64,000 nt of DNA from Mycobacterium pinniadriaticum (GCF_026242045.1 NZ_JAPJDO010000010.1:124001-188000); one strand, 5' to 3'. Positions 9,751-18,499 are shown, counted from the first letter of the stretch. Notes: generated by a model not told the origin, from the letters alone. Numbers and translations: made by a program.

Positions 9751-12345
9751 GTGGCAACCACGTTCAGGATGCACGCCGACGCCGAAACCTACAACCAGGA
9801 CGGGTTCGTCGCCAAGGTCGGGATGGAGATCCACTTCGACCTGCAGATCACACCCGGCGAGTTCATGCGTGTCAGCGACGACCTGCGGCCCGTGCTGCTC
9901 GATCATGAGCGGATCACCGGCTACATCCGGTCCGATGGCCGCATGTACGACAAGCGCGCGCTGCGCTCCGCGCCATACGACCTGCAAGATCCAGGCGAGC
10001 TGGGCGTCGAGTTGCTGTCAAACAGCCCGTACCTGAACCTGGAAAGCGACGTGACGTATCGGGTCACACCCGAGATGCCAGGCGAGCGAACGACGTTCAC
10101 GCCGTTTTACATCGACGATCTGCCGGCCGACGGCACACCCCAGAACCTCGCATCGCTAGCGCCAGGCCCGGGACAGTCGGTGATCGGTGATGCCCGCGGC
10201 CGTCCGGGTCCTGCCAACGTCCTGACGATCGGCGATGTGCAGACAGGCGCCAGCCTGTCCGATGCCGACGCCACGATCTCAGGTGAATCGCCCGGCCAGC
10301 AGTTGAATTTGGTCATCCCGCGAGGTGCTGAAGGCCCCCCAGGACCGCTCGGCGTCGTGTTGACCTATCGGGGTTTGTGGAACGCCAGCGCCAACTCGCC
10401 CACGCTTGCCGATGGTGTTGGTATCGCTGGTGATACATGGCTGGCGTCGACTTCGGGAACATTCGATCTGGGGTCCGGTGACCTGGCGTTCGCGGCCGGG
10501 GATTACGCGGCGTTCAATGGTGTGACGTGGGAGCCGATCCCCGCTGCTTTGGTGGCTGCGGCGGGTCAGATCGTTAAGCACGGCAGCGACGCTAATTATC
10601 CGCGTCCCGGGTCGGCTGTGGTGGTGTTGTGGGACGGGGATGTCGAGCCGAATCTTGCGGTGAATGGTGACTGGTGGGGGGACACCGCGGGCGACGCACC
10701 GGCTATTTCAACGACCGTTCTGAATAGCCTGAACCAAGGTGCGATTTTCAGTCAGATGCTCGTTGCGGCTGGTTCGACACCGATCACGTGGTCTGTGACA
10801 GCCGGAACACTGCCTGCTGGATTGACGTTCTCCACTGACGGTAATCTCTATGGAACGCCGTCAGCGACTGGCGCATACGATTTCACAGTCGAGGCGCTGA
10901 ACGGGTTCGGCACCGACACCCAGCAGTACACCGGAACTGTTGGCAGTGCGATTGGTCCGACAATCTTGACGACGAGCCTCGGGCCTGTTGTTGCAGGAAC
11001 CGCGTTTTCGCTCACCCTGTCAGCTTCCGGCTCGGCGACGATCACGTATGCTCTCGCGCCAGGGTCTGATCCCCTACCTGACGGTTTGTCGCTCGACGGG
11101 GATACCGGAGCGATCACCGGCACCCCGACAACGACCGGTTCGTACATCTTTACGATCCGCGCAACCAATGGTGTCGGCTACGACGATCAGGCGTTCAGTG
11201 GAACCATTACTGGTGTCGCCCCGACGATCACGACGACATCACTGAATCCGCTGTGGCGGGGGTTCGCGTTCTCACAGACCATCGCGGCTATTGGCACACC
11301 GCCGCTCACGTGGAGCCAGCCAGCCGGATCGTATCCGGCTGGGATTTCGCTGAGTGGGGCAACACTTTCGGGCACACCGTCCGCTACCGGTCCGTACGAC
11401 TTCACGCTCCGCGCACACAACGCCTATAGCCCCGATGACGACCAGGTGTTTACGGGATCGGTCCTGGAATCAACCCCCGCAATCGTTGAAACCAGCCTGG
11501 GTGCAATCACGATCAGCACGCCGTTCTCGCAGACACTTACACTATCTACGGGTGGGCCGACAATCACCTGGTCCGAGCAAAGTGGTTCTCTGCCTGCGGG
11601 TTTGAGTTTGAATCCATCCACCGGTGCAATCACCGGAACACCAACCGCTACCGGTGCATACAGTGTCACCATTCGCGCAACAAACGGCACCGATTACGAC
11701 GACCAGGCGTTTACCGGTTCCGTTTCCGGACTGCTGCCGACTTTCGACGCTGTCGGGGTTGGGGGCTATGCCGATAGTTCCGGTTACACGTCGTACACGC
11801 ATACCGTTGGTTCGAACAATTCGACTGTGATTGTCGCTATTGCAACGTATCCATACTTCACCGGAACCGTGACAACGGTGACATGCGGTGGTGTCGCGAT
11901 GACGTATGTCGACAAGATCTCTCAAGGATCTTTCTCAAGCCAGATGGATGTGTACTACTACAAATTGACTGGAGTTTCTGCGGGATCGAAAACTATCGCA
12001 GTCCAGACTAGCGGTGCAAATGGGGCTACTAGTGTGAACTCCGTTTCTGTTGTGAATGGCACCGCTGGCGCTGCCCAAAAGATCGGCGGCACCGGCGCTA
12101 GTTTCTCGCAGACGATTTCTTGCGCCGCTGGCGAATTGATTGTCCAATCATTGGCCGCACTTGGTACGGGCGGTATGGGTACCTTCGCGGGCGGGACAAA
12201 GAGGTGGGATGGCTATGTCGATAGCCCTCCTTACAAATTCTGTAATCTATCGCTTTCTACCGCAACGGAAACCACGACTTTCACGGCTGTGTCGACCGGA
12301 GGGGATCAAAGCTGGGCGGGTATGGGTGTCGTATTTTCTGCATAA
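9751..12345 (+). CDS. Tail fibre with four Ig-like (He_PIG) repeats
   Basis: A GTG start at 9751 follows the GGAGCT ribosome-binding site and gives 864 residues; the longer open frame overlaps the previous gene. Order of parts: N-terminal attachment domain (about residues 1-115), a short linker with GAEGPPGP, a domain of about 100 residues with WLASTSGTFDLGSGD-type strands, then four Ig-like repeats. The repeats start near 10696, 10953, 11218 and 11473, each with ITW, LPAGL, G.PT.TG.Y.FT.RA.N. Finally comes a beta-sandwich similar to the upstream protein. From about 11750 on, codons are visibly more AT-rich. It is probably the host-range fibre. Confidence 0.75.
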   Translation: MATTFRMHADAETYNQDGFVAKVGMEIHFDLQITPGEFMRVSDDLRPVLLDHERITGYIRSDGRMYDKRALRSAPYDLQDPGELGVELLSNSPYLNLESDVTYRVTPEMPGERTTFTPFYIDDLPADGTPQNLASLAPGPGQSVIGDARGRPGPANVLTIGDVQTGASLSDADATISGESPGQQLNLVIPRGAEGPPGPLGVVLTYRGLWNASANSPTLADGVGIAGDTWLASTSGTFDLGSGDLAFAAGDYAAFNGVTWEPIPAALVAAAGQIVKHGSDANYPRPGSAVVVLWDGDVEPNLAVNGDWWGDTAGDAPAISTTVLNSLNQGAIFSQMLVAAGSTPITWSVTAGTLPAGLTFSTDGNLYGTPSATGAYDFTVEALNGFGTDTQQYTGTVGSAIGPTILTTSLGPVVAGTAFSLTLSASGSATITYALAPGSDPLPDGLSLDGDTGAITGTPTTTGSYIFTIRATNGVGYDDQAFSGTITGVAPTITTTSLNPLWRGFAFSQTIAAIGTPPLTWSQPAGSYPAGISLSGATLSGTPSATGPYDFTLRAHNAYSPDDDQVFTGSVLESTPAIVETSLGAITISTPFSQTLTLSTGGPTITWSEQSGSLPAGLSLNPSTGAITGTPTATGAYSVTIRATNGTDYDDQAFTGSVSGLLPTFDAVGVGGYADSSGYTSYTHTVGSNNSTVIVAIATYPYFTGTVTTVTCGGVAMTYVDKISQGSFSSQMDVYYYKLTGVSAGSKTIAVQTSGANGATSVNSVSVVNGTAGAAQKIGGTGASFSQTISCAAGELIVQSLAALGTGGMGTFAGGTKRWDGYVDSPPYKFCNLSLSTATETTTFTAVSTGGDQSWAGMGVVFSA

Positions 12346-12365
12346 TCTAAACGAGGTCTGCTAAA

Positions 12366-13532
12366 ATGTTGCCGCATCAGCAATTTATGAACAAGTTGAA
12401 CGCTGGGACCGAAGACTGCGGAATTCTCTTTATGGGTGACTCGTGTGTCCAGGGTTTCGGCGACACCACTTACGGTGGGTACCCAGAACGATTATGTCGT
12501 TTGTTTGCAGCACAATACGACTACAACATGTATATTGCTACATGGTGGAATCGATGGGATGAGCAGCCGCCGCTCGCCGAAAGTGGACATGTATCGCCAG
12601 TGCTGCATATGTCAGCGCCAATTCGGGGAGCTTCAGCCCCAAATCTTTACTGCTGGCAGGGCGGCATATCTGGTGCCAGTCTCGTTGACTTGGAACAGTA
12701 CATAACCCTGGGAATCACGAACGTCGATCCGGTTGATTTCGCCATGATCGGTATTGGATTCAATGACATGCACGATTTCCCTGCGGTTCCCGGTTTTCAG
12801 CCAGCGTATGCCACTTTTATCACCAATCTTCAAGCAGCGGCCCCTGGTATACCGATTATCGCAACTGATGAGAATCCATTGCCGGTTGACTCGGACGCTG
12901 CAGCTTTCACGGCAGGATTCGTCAACCTAGCACAATGGCTCACAGGAGAAGGAGTTGCCAGTAACTATGGGCTCATCGAAGCCAACCTAGTTGTTAGCGA
13001 AACTGTGCCCGGCGTTTCCTTTATGGATAGCCGAAAAGCGTATGGGAATGAGCTTCACCCCGAATGGTTTTCCTTTAGCCTGCATCCGAATTCGATAGGC
13101 TATCAAGCCTCGGCGCAATGGATGTACGACGTTTTCCTCGGCAACATCGTTGCGGGGAACCCCCCCGTTATCGCCACCGTTGCGCTCGACCCCCTCGTCA
13201 AGGGATCAGCGTTCTCGCAAACCCTAATCGCCACCGGAACAGAACCGATCACCTGGTCTGCGCCAGGGGGCTTGCCCATCGGATTGGCGCTCAACCCGAC
13301 GACCGGCGTGCTGTCGGGTTCCCCAGCCATCGACGGCGCTTATAGCTTCACCATCCGGGCATCCAATGACGTTGGACACGACGACCAAGCCTATGTCGGC
13401 ACCATCGCCTCACTCCCGTTCATGCCCACCGGGCGAGTCAAACTCAAGCAAAAACTCAATGACCAGTGGTATCCCGTCGCCCCGATGGTCAAGGTCGGCG
13501 GCGAATTCAAACGAATGACGATCAGGGACTGA
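12366..13532 (+). CDS. Tail-associated SGNH/GDSL hydrolase with Ig-like domain
   Basis: A 388-residue protein. The catalytic SGNH blocks are visible: FMGDSCVQGFG (nucleophile Ser, a GDSC variant), a glycine block WQGGISGAS, GIGFNDMHD (the GxND block) and SLHPNSIGY (the C-terminal His). After residue 260 an Ig-like He_PIG repeat occurs (13159-13410), like the four in the upstream fibre, followed by a short basic tail. This architecture suggests an esterase on the tail tip removing acyl groups from a cell-envelope glycan or lipid. The first 700 bases are markedly less GC-rich than neighbours, consistent with recent acquisition. Confidence 0.8.
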   Translation: MLPHQQFMNKLNAGTEDCGILFMGDSCVQGFGDTTYGGYPERLCRLFAAQYDYNMYIATWWNRWDEQPPLAESGHVSPVLHMSAPIRGASAPNLYCWQGGISGASLVDLEQYITLGITNVDPVDFAMIGIGFNDMHDFPAVPGFQPAYATFITNLQAAAPGIPIIATDENPLPVDSDAAAFTAGFVNLAQWLTGEGVASNYGLIEANLVVSETVPGVSFMDSRKAYGNELHPEWFSFSLHPNSIGYQASAQWMYDVFLGNIVAGNPPVIATVALDPLVKGSAFSQTLIATGTEPITWSAPGGLPIGLALNPTTGVLSGSPAIDGAYSFTIRASNDVGHDDQAYVGTIASLPFMPTGRVKLKQKLNDQWYPVAPMVKVGGEFKRMTIRD

Positions 13533-13533
13533 C

Positions 13534-13740
13534 GTGTTGGCCGTGTGGCTTCACCACCTCGACCGGATCGGGATGGACGACCCCGACAACAACGAGGGTT
13601 TCCCCGAAGACATCTGCACCGTCTGCGAGCGCCGCATCGTCGATCACCCCGGCCACGAGATGTACGGCCTCGGCAACGGTTCGGCGCGATGGCCACACCG
13701 CCGAGCCGCCCTGGCACGCCTAATCCTCGGCCAACTCTAA
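13534..13740 (+). CDS. Small protein with CxxC motif
   Basis: A 68-residue frame from a GTG just after the preceding stop (TGACGTG). It contains CTVCERRIVDHPGHEMYG, a CxxC with nearby histidines that could bind zinc, and ends in a basic helix. Its size, position and lack of any competing frame with better signals support a real gene in the late operon. Function unknown. Confidence 0.5.
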   Translation: MLAVWLHHLDRIGMDDPDNNEGFPEDICTVCERRIVDHPGHEMYGLGNGSARWPHRRAALARLILGQL

Positions 13741-13812
13741 AACCATTCCCCCGCACGCCCCGTTTGCACACCGGCGGCGTGTGCAGCGTCCAAAGAGAGG
13801 GGTCGATTTTCC

Positions 13813-15270
13813 ATGACCTGGTATACCGAGAACGGCTGGCCAGCCTGCGGTCCTGACGAACTCGACAGGAGCCCGATCCCCGGAACTAACATCGTGGTTC
13901 CGCTGCAGCGCGGCATCCCGAACACGATACTCAAGGCGTTCCTGGCCGCGATCAACCAGTTCGTCGAGTCGGCCTACAACAGCCGCGGCGGCTCCGATGA
14001 GGGCGGTTGGACCGGCACTAACAGCGTTCCGACCTCGAACCATCTTGGCGGGACCGCAACGGATTACAACTGGTCCGATCACCCAATGGGTGTCGCGCTG
14101 GCCGGCTGGCACGGCTCGGACCTGGTGCCGGGCGAGCAGGAACCGGCTGTGCGCGATGTGCTGAAGTTCTTCACCTACAAGGGCATCCAGCTTGTCTGGT
14201 GGGGCAACGACTGGAACAGCCCGAAAGACTCGATGCACTTCCAGATGGGCTATGGCACGTACGAGCACCAGGACATCTGCCTGGAGTTCATCGCCAAGTT
14301 CATTCTGCCCAGCGGCTTCTCGACGTATCGGCCGTCGGGCGGTGGCGTGGTCACCACCCCTGTCACCGGCAGCGCACTGTCGATTCTGATGCGCGCGATC
14401 GCTCCAACCTCCGTCGACGAGGCTCGGGTCGCCGCGCTGCTTCCCGGTGTCGTGCGGTGCTTCGACGAGGGCGCCATCAGCACTGTCCCGCGGCGCGCGA
14501 TGTGGTTCGCACAGGTGGGCCACGAGTCGGCCGGATTCCGCTACCAGGAGGAGGTCGCATCCGGTGCCGCCTACGAGGGCCGGATCGACCTCGGCAACAT
14601 CCGGCCCGGCGACGGGGTCCGGTTCAAGGGCCGCGACTTCATCCAGATCACCGGCCGGCACAACTACTCCGAGTTGTCGTCGTGGGCGTTCGCAAAGGGA
14701 TTGGTGCCGACGCCGACGTTCTTCGTCGACAACCCGGGTGCGCTGGCCACCGATGAGTACGCCTTCGTGGGCACGACGTGGTACTGGACCACCCAGCGCC
14801 GGATGAACGACGCCTCCGACGCACGGGATATTGAGCTGGCCACCCGCTATATCAACGGCGGGTTGAACGGGCTCGCCGATCGGAAAGCCCGCTACGCCAC
14901 CGCAAACTCTCTCGGCGAGCTGCTGCTTGCCATCGCCACTGAAACCGATTCCGAGGAGGAACTCATGGCCACCCTGACGACGCTGAAGGTCAAATCGCTG
15001 TCGATCTACGCCACACCCGGCGAGGACGACGTCCTCCTCATCAACATGCTGCGGGCGATCGACGCTCACGGCAACCATGAGGACTACGTCGAGAAGCAGG
15101 CCCGCCTCGGCGACGCGGACGCCCTGTTCCGGGTCGCGCGTACGGCGGCGGGCCGGGGCATCTTCGGCGACGCACCATTCGCCGTCAACCAAGCGTGCGC
15201 GGTGCTCGCTGCCATCAAGGGCATCACCGTCGCAGAAATCAAGGAACAACTGAAAGGACAGGCAGCATGA
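13813..15270 (+). CDS. lysA: Endolysin (LysA) with M15-type peptidase and GH19-type domains
   Basis: A 485-residue protein with two catalytic modules. Residues 50-160 carry the zinc-peptidase motifs SNHLGGTATDY and MHFQMGYG of VanY/M15-like L-Ala-D-Glu or DD-peptidases. Residues 190-385 carry the GH19 chitinase/muramidase-like pattern with the catalytic glutamate in QVGHESAGFRYQEE, then FKGRDFIQITGRHNY and TRYINGG. The remaining C-terminal 95 residues probably bind the mycobacterial wall. It cleaves peptidoglycan for lysis. Start ATG; the stop overlaps the holin ATG. A LysB mycolate esterase gene, usual next to lysA in mycobacteriophages, is not present. Confidence 0.9.
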   Translation: MTWYTENGWPACGPDELDRSPIPGTNIVVPLQRGIPNTILKAFLAAINQFVESAYNSRGGSDEGGWTGTNSVPTSNHLGGTATDYNWSDHPMGVALAGWHGSDLVPGEQEPAVRDVLKFFTYKGIQLVWWGNDWNSPKDSMHFQMGYGTYEHQDICLEFIAKFILPSGFSTYRPSGGGVVTTPVTGSALSILMRAIAPTSVDEARVAALLPGVVRCFDEGAISTVPRRAMWFAQVGHESAGFRYQEEVASGAAYEGRIDLGNIRPGDGVRFKGRDFIQITGRHNYSELSSWAFAKGLVPTPTFFVDNPGALATDEYAFVGTTWYWTTQRRMNDASDARDIELATRYINGGLNGLADRKARYATANSLGELLLAIATETDSEEELMATLTTLKVKSLSIYATPGEDDVLLINMLRAIDAHGNHEDYVEKQARLGDADALFRVARTAAGRGIFGDAPFAVNQACAVLAAIKGITVAEIKEQLKGQAA

Positions 15271-15698
15271 ACGAGGCACAGAGAGCTCAGATCCGCGAGT
15301 ACCGCTACAAGGCCGCGGCAGTGTTCACCTTGGCTGGCCCGGCCATCGGCGCCGCCCTGGCTGAGGGTGGCGTGTCGAAGTGGATCGCCGCGATTATCGC
15401 CGTGGCGGGCATCCTCACCGGCACGGCCGCTGCAGGAACCGCCGGCGCCAAGACCAAGCGGCAGCGAGTCGGCGGCGTGTTCGACCCGGCGCCTGAGCCT
15501 GAGCCGGTCAACCCGGTGACACGCGTCCAGGGCGACCTGCAGCAGATCGCGAACGATGCCGCGGCCAAGGTCGGCGACCTCCAGACGGTCACCCAGGTCG
15601 CGGCGGCGGTGCTCCCTGGCCTGGGAACGGCAATGGTGGACACGGTGATCGACGCCGCTGACGAGGCCATCGCCAAGGTGGCCGGCCTGAAGCGGTGA
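15267..15698 (+). CDS. Holin-like membrane protein
   Basis: A 143-residue protein whose ATG overlaps the lysA stop (ATGA). It has two adjacent hydrophobic helices (residues about 17-33 and 38-62, with WIAAIIAVAGILTGTAAAG), a basic loop, then an Ala-rich amphipathic C-terminal region. Position after lysA and topology fit a class II-type holin that permits endolysin release. It overlaps the next gene through GTGA. Confidence 0.7.
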   Translation: MNEAQRAQIREYRYKAAAVFTLAGPAIGAALAEGGVSKWIAAIIAVAGILTGTAAAGTAGAKTKRQRVGGVFDPAPEPEPVNPVTRVQGDLQQIANDAAAKVGDLQTVTQVAAAVLPGLGTAMVDTVIDAADEAIAKVAGLKR

Positions 15699-16069
15699 CC
15701 GCGACGCTGCTCGTCCTCAGCTTCCTCGCTGGTCCGCTCGGCCGCGAGTTCATGCCCGACCTACCGAACGACGTCGCGCACGACTGGTATGGGCTGGCCA
15801 CCTGGGCGATGATCTGCATCGCGTTCATGTTCGTCGCGGCGGGATACTTCCGGCTCAAGCGCGGAGTCGACGAGACGAACAAGCAGATGAAGAACGGACA
15901 CAAGAGCGTGTTCCGCCGGGACTTCGACTGGCTCATGTGGACGGTATGGCACATGCGCTTGGGGTTGGAACACGAGAGCCGCCAGCGTTATGAAGCGGAT
16001 CAGAGAATCGAGGGCGAGCTGTCGGCCATGAAGCAACAGATCACACCCACGAATACGAGACGAGAGTGA
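15695..16069 (+). CDS. Second lysis-cassette membrane protein (DUF2746-like)
   Basis: A 124-residue protein starting at a GTG that overlaps the holin stop. It has a hydrophobic N-terminus (TATLLVLSFLAGPLG), a second membrane helix (LATWAMICIAFMFVAAGYF) and a charged, helical, probably coiled-coil C-terminus. This is the layout of the DUF2746-type protein that often follows the holin in mycobacteriophages. It is likely a holin partner or antiholin, and the last gene before the terminator. Confidence 0.65.
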   Translation: MTATLLVLSFLAGPLGREFMPDLPNDVAHDWYGLATWAMICIAFMFVAAGYFRLKRGVDETNKQMKNGHKSVFRRDFDWLMWTVWHMRLGLEHESRQRYEADQRIEGELSAMKQQITPTNTRRE

Positions 16070-16116
16070 GTGGCTGGCCGCCGGTGCATGCCGTAGCCTG
16101 ACACCTGCTCTCCGGG

Positions 16117-16150
16117 ATCGCCCCCTTGGCCTTCGGGCTGAGGGGGCGAT
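16117..16150 (+). terminator. Hairpin terminator of the late operon
   Basis: A 10-bp perfect stem (ATCGCCCCCT with AGGGGGCGAT) continues inward through two G-U pairs and three G-C pairs to a TTCG tetraloop, making a 15-bp hairpin. It is followed by TTCGTCGT rather than a clean T run. It lies 48 bases after the last lysis gene, and no gene crosses it. Confidence 0.85.
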
Positions 16151-16267
16151 TTCGTCGTATGTGGGTAGCAATCACAGAAAAATAGAGTGGTCGACTACGC
16201 GTGCCGAAATGATCCCGCGTAACCTAGCCTCGCAGCAAATTATTCGTGTGGGAGGAGTGCGGGGTTC

Positions 16268-17515
16268 ATGCGAGGAACGGCATGCGCTGCCGCGCTGGTG
16301 TTAGCCCTGGCCACGGCACCTTCCGGAGCAGCCGCCACGACTGTCCTGGCAATGGGAGGTACCGGACACCCGCTATCAACACCGCCCGACACCGTCACAT
16401 TCATCGAGCAGTACCTAGCTGATGCGGTCGACAGGTTTGTGTCCCCGGCGTCGGATCGCCAAGGTGGGATCCCGTCCGGGCCATACAACACGGTCGCTGC
16501 CATCACCCCCGAGGACGACGACGATGTCGATGAATCGGTCGCCGAGGGTGTGGCCGCACTGCACTCGTGCATCACCTCAACGATTTGCGACTACAACCAG
16601 GACGTCGGATCCCTGCCGCCGTCGGTGACGGACACATTCATCGTCTTCGGCTATTCGCAGAGCGCGGGAATTGCTATGGCGGAAAAGTCAGCGCTGGCGG
16701 CGATGTACGCGCCGGGCGAAGGACCAGACGTTTCTTTCGTGGTGATCGGCAATGCCCGGCCGAATGGTGGTCTCGCGATGCGTGACACGGCAGGCATCAT
16801 CACCCACCTGCTGTTCGGAACGCCCATCAACGAGACGGATCCAACACCGCCGCCGACCGACACTCAGTACGCGACAGTCGATATCGCAACCCAGTACGAC
16901 GGCCTCGCGGACAACATGCTGAATCCGTTGAACCTGCTGGCCGCCCTCAACGCCTATGTCGGGTTGGAACAACACGTCACCTACGATGCCCGCAGCCTCA
17001 CCCAGCCGGCGGTCGTCGATCAAGGCCAATACGGCGACACCCACTACTACCTGATCTCCACTCCGATATTGCCGCTCCTGGTGCCTCTGGAGACCTTTGG
17101 GCCCATGGGACACGCACTGGCCGACGCGCTGGACGCTCCACTGCGTGTGATCATCGAATCGGCCTACGACCGCACCGTTAGCCCTGGCGTGCCGACGGCC
17201 TGGGACACAACGTATTTTCCTGACCCGACCGCATTCGCCAGGAACCTGATCATCTCGATACCGACTGGCCTGGACAACGGCATCGAGGATCTGACCGGCG
17301 CCCGCCCCTTCGGTACGGCACGTCCCGGCCCCCTACGGTGTCGGCGGCCCCGATGTCACTTACACCGTTCCAGACACCGCGACGGAGGAGCCCGACATCA
17401 CGCCGGCACGAGTGCGTTCGGTAGGTCACGCAGCACCGGCCGCTCAATCGAGCGGTTCGGCTGCTCAACGGGCAATCAGCTCTCGACGTCCACATCGCCC
17501 ATCGCCACATGGTGA
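16268..17515 (+). CDS. Secreted PE-PPE-domain serine hydrolase, C-terminus frameshifted
   Basis: A 415-residue frame with its own GGGAGGAG ribosome-binding site behind the terminator. An export signal (ACAAALVLALATAPSGAA) precedes TTVLAMGGTGHPLS, the start of the PE-PPE (PF08237) hydrolase domain. FGYSQSAG holds the nucleophile Ser and VVIGNARPNGG follows. After residue 350 the frame turns into Arg/His-rich nonsense, whereas the +1 frame from 17331 reads PYGVGGPDVTYTVP, a family-typical ending, and runs to 17564. One extra C in the CCCCC run at 17329-17333 explains this. Probably a lysogenic-conversion esterase, or a stand-in for the missing LysB; both are inference. Confidence 0.8.
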   Translation: MRGTACAAALVLALATAPSGAAATTVLAMGGTGHPLSTPPDTVTFIEQYLADAVDRFVSPASDRQGGIPSGPYNTVAAITPEDDDDVDESVAEGVAALHSCITSTICDYNQDVGSLPPSVTDTFIVFGYSQSAGIAMAEKSALAAMYAPGEGPDVSFVVIGNARPNGGLAMRDTAGIITHLLFGTPINETDPTPPPTDTQYATVDIATQYDGLADNMLNPLNLLAALNAYVGLEQHVTYDARSLTQPAVVDQGQYGDTHYYLISTPILPLLVPLETFGPMGHALADALDAPLRVIIESAYDRTVSPGVPTAWDTTYFPDPTAFARNLIISIPTGLDNGIEDLTGARPFGTARPGPLRCRRPRCHLHRSRHRDGGARHHAGTSAFGRSRSTGRSIERFGCSTGNQLSTSTSPIATW

Positions 17516-17820
17516 CGCGACCCCTTCTCGACACTCGACTGGGCGGGCGCACTCTGCGCGGTAATTGCTGGCCGGTTCTCGCCGTACATTCCGCGATCGT
17601 CGCCGGCCAGGATGAGCGCGTTCTGTTCGTCGGCGCGGGCCGCGAGTTCCCGGGCATGCCGCCGCGCTGATGCTCTCTCTGCGCGGTCCTCGGCCGCCGC
17701 GGCGCGATATCCCCTCGCGACGTACACGCCGAGCACGATCACCGCGACGGTGCCGACGATCCACCAGAACCACTCCGCCGCAGCACACGCGGCGATCAGC
17801 ACCAGGAACAGCTTCAGCAT
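17476..17820 (-). CDS. Small phage membrane protein
   Basis: A 114-residue protein with two closely spaced hydrophobic segments at residues 1-35 (LFLVLIAACAAAEWFWWIV, then AVIVLGVYVA), then an Arg/Ala/Glu-rich coiled-coil-like stretch (residues 40-70) and a polar tail. It is the last of three leftward genes with overlapping ends. Its 3' end overlaps the PE-PPE gene tail on the other strand. Function unknown; perhaps superinfection exclusion or envelope association. Confidence 0.6.
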   Translation of the reverse strand: MLKLFLVLIAACAAAEWFWWIVGTVAVIVLGVYVARGYRAAAAEDRAERASARRHARELAARADEQNALILAGDDRGMYGENRPAITAQSAPAQSSVEKGSRHHVAMGDVDVES

Positions 17821-17990
17821 GGTCGATTCCGGAATGCTGTCGGAAGCGGATCACCGGGCGACCAAGTTCGGTAGGAGCGTCCGCATCGACGGCACCGCAC
17901 TGACACCGCGACGAGGCCGTGGTCGGGGCTGCTCCAGTCCCACTCGCCAGCGTGACCGAGCCAGCTGCACACCAGGAGCAGCTTCACCAT
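17814..17990 (-). CDS. Small zinc-ribbon-like phage protein
   Basis: A 58-residue protein. I chose the ATG at 17990 (VKLLLVCSWLGHAGEWDWS) because it overlaps the upstream stop and removes an Arg-rich upstream extension. The cysteine pattern CSWLGH and CRRCGRSY could form a metal site. Its end overlaps the start of the next leftward gene by 7 bases, so the three genes are co-transcribed. Function unknown. Confidence 0.55.
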   Translation of the reverse strand: MVKLLLVCSWLGHAGEWDWSSPDHGLVAVSVRCRRCGRSYRTWSPGDPLPTAFRNRPC

Positions 17991-18499
17991 TGGAGTTCGA
18001 CGTCGCCGATGATCACGCCGCCGTCGACGAACCGCCACACGTGACCCGACGTGACGCCCTCGTGTGCTTCGTAGCTGTGGACGTCGATGCGGTCCCAGTC
18101 ATTCAAGGCCTCAAAGCCTGAGTTCCCGAAGAACGCGAACTCCGACATCGGTTCCCCGTCGTCGTCGCCTACCACACACTGAAGCTCCGACAGCGGATAC
18201 ACGGTGGGATCGGTGACGATCTCGGCCCCGTACTCGCGGTAGGGGAAGTCGGTGTACTCGGCGCAATAGTGGCGGCCGGGCACCCGCATATCCTTCGACG
18301 GCCAATGTATCTCCATGCCCCACTCAACGCTGCCGTCGGGCATCTCGCTTCGGCGGATCGTGGGGCTGAAGCTTCCACCGACCTCGGGCATGCAGAGCGA
18401 CAGCGTGCCGGTGGCCTGGTCGATGCTGACGTAGGACGGCAGGAAGCGCCCACCCAGCGGCACCAGGTCTGGCATGTCGATGGTCGCTGCGGCGGTCAT
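17984..18499 (-). CDS. Phage protein of unknown function
   Basis: A 171-residue acidic soluble protein, first gene of a three-gene leftward operon next to the attachment site. No family was recognised; it is rich in aromatic and Gly residues (PSYVSIDQATGTLSL, GRHYCAEYTDFPYREYG). Its upstream region (18500-18579) contains three copies of TGTGTACAG that could be its operator. Being expressed away from the late genes suggests a lysogeny-associated role, which is inference only. Confidence 0.55.
   Translation of the reverse strand: MTAAATIDMPDLVPLGGRFLPSYVSIDQATGTLSLCMPEVGGSFSPTIRRSEMPDGSVEWGMEIHWPSKDMRVPGRHYCAEYTDFPYREYGAEIVTDPTVYPLSELQCVVGDDDGEPMSEFAFFGNSGFEALNDWDRIDVHSYEAHEGVTSGHVWRFVDGGVIIGDVELQW

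Noticed and set aside
10330..10350. Collagen-like stalk in the tail fibre
   Set aside because: Only one GAEGPPGP stretch exists; too short for a collagen helix.
13300..16300. A LysB mycolate esterase gene
   Set aside because: Searched both strands after lysA; only two membrane proteins are present. The PE-PPE hydrolase is not of the LysB family.
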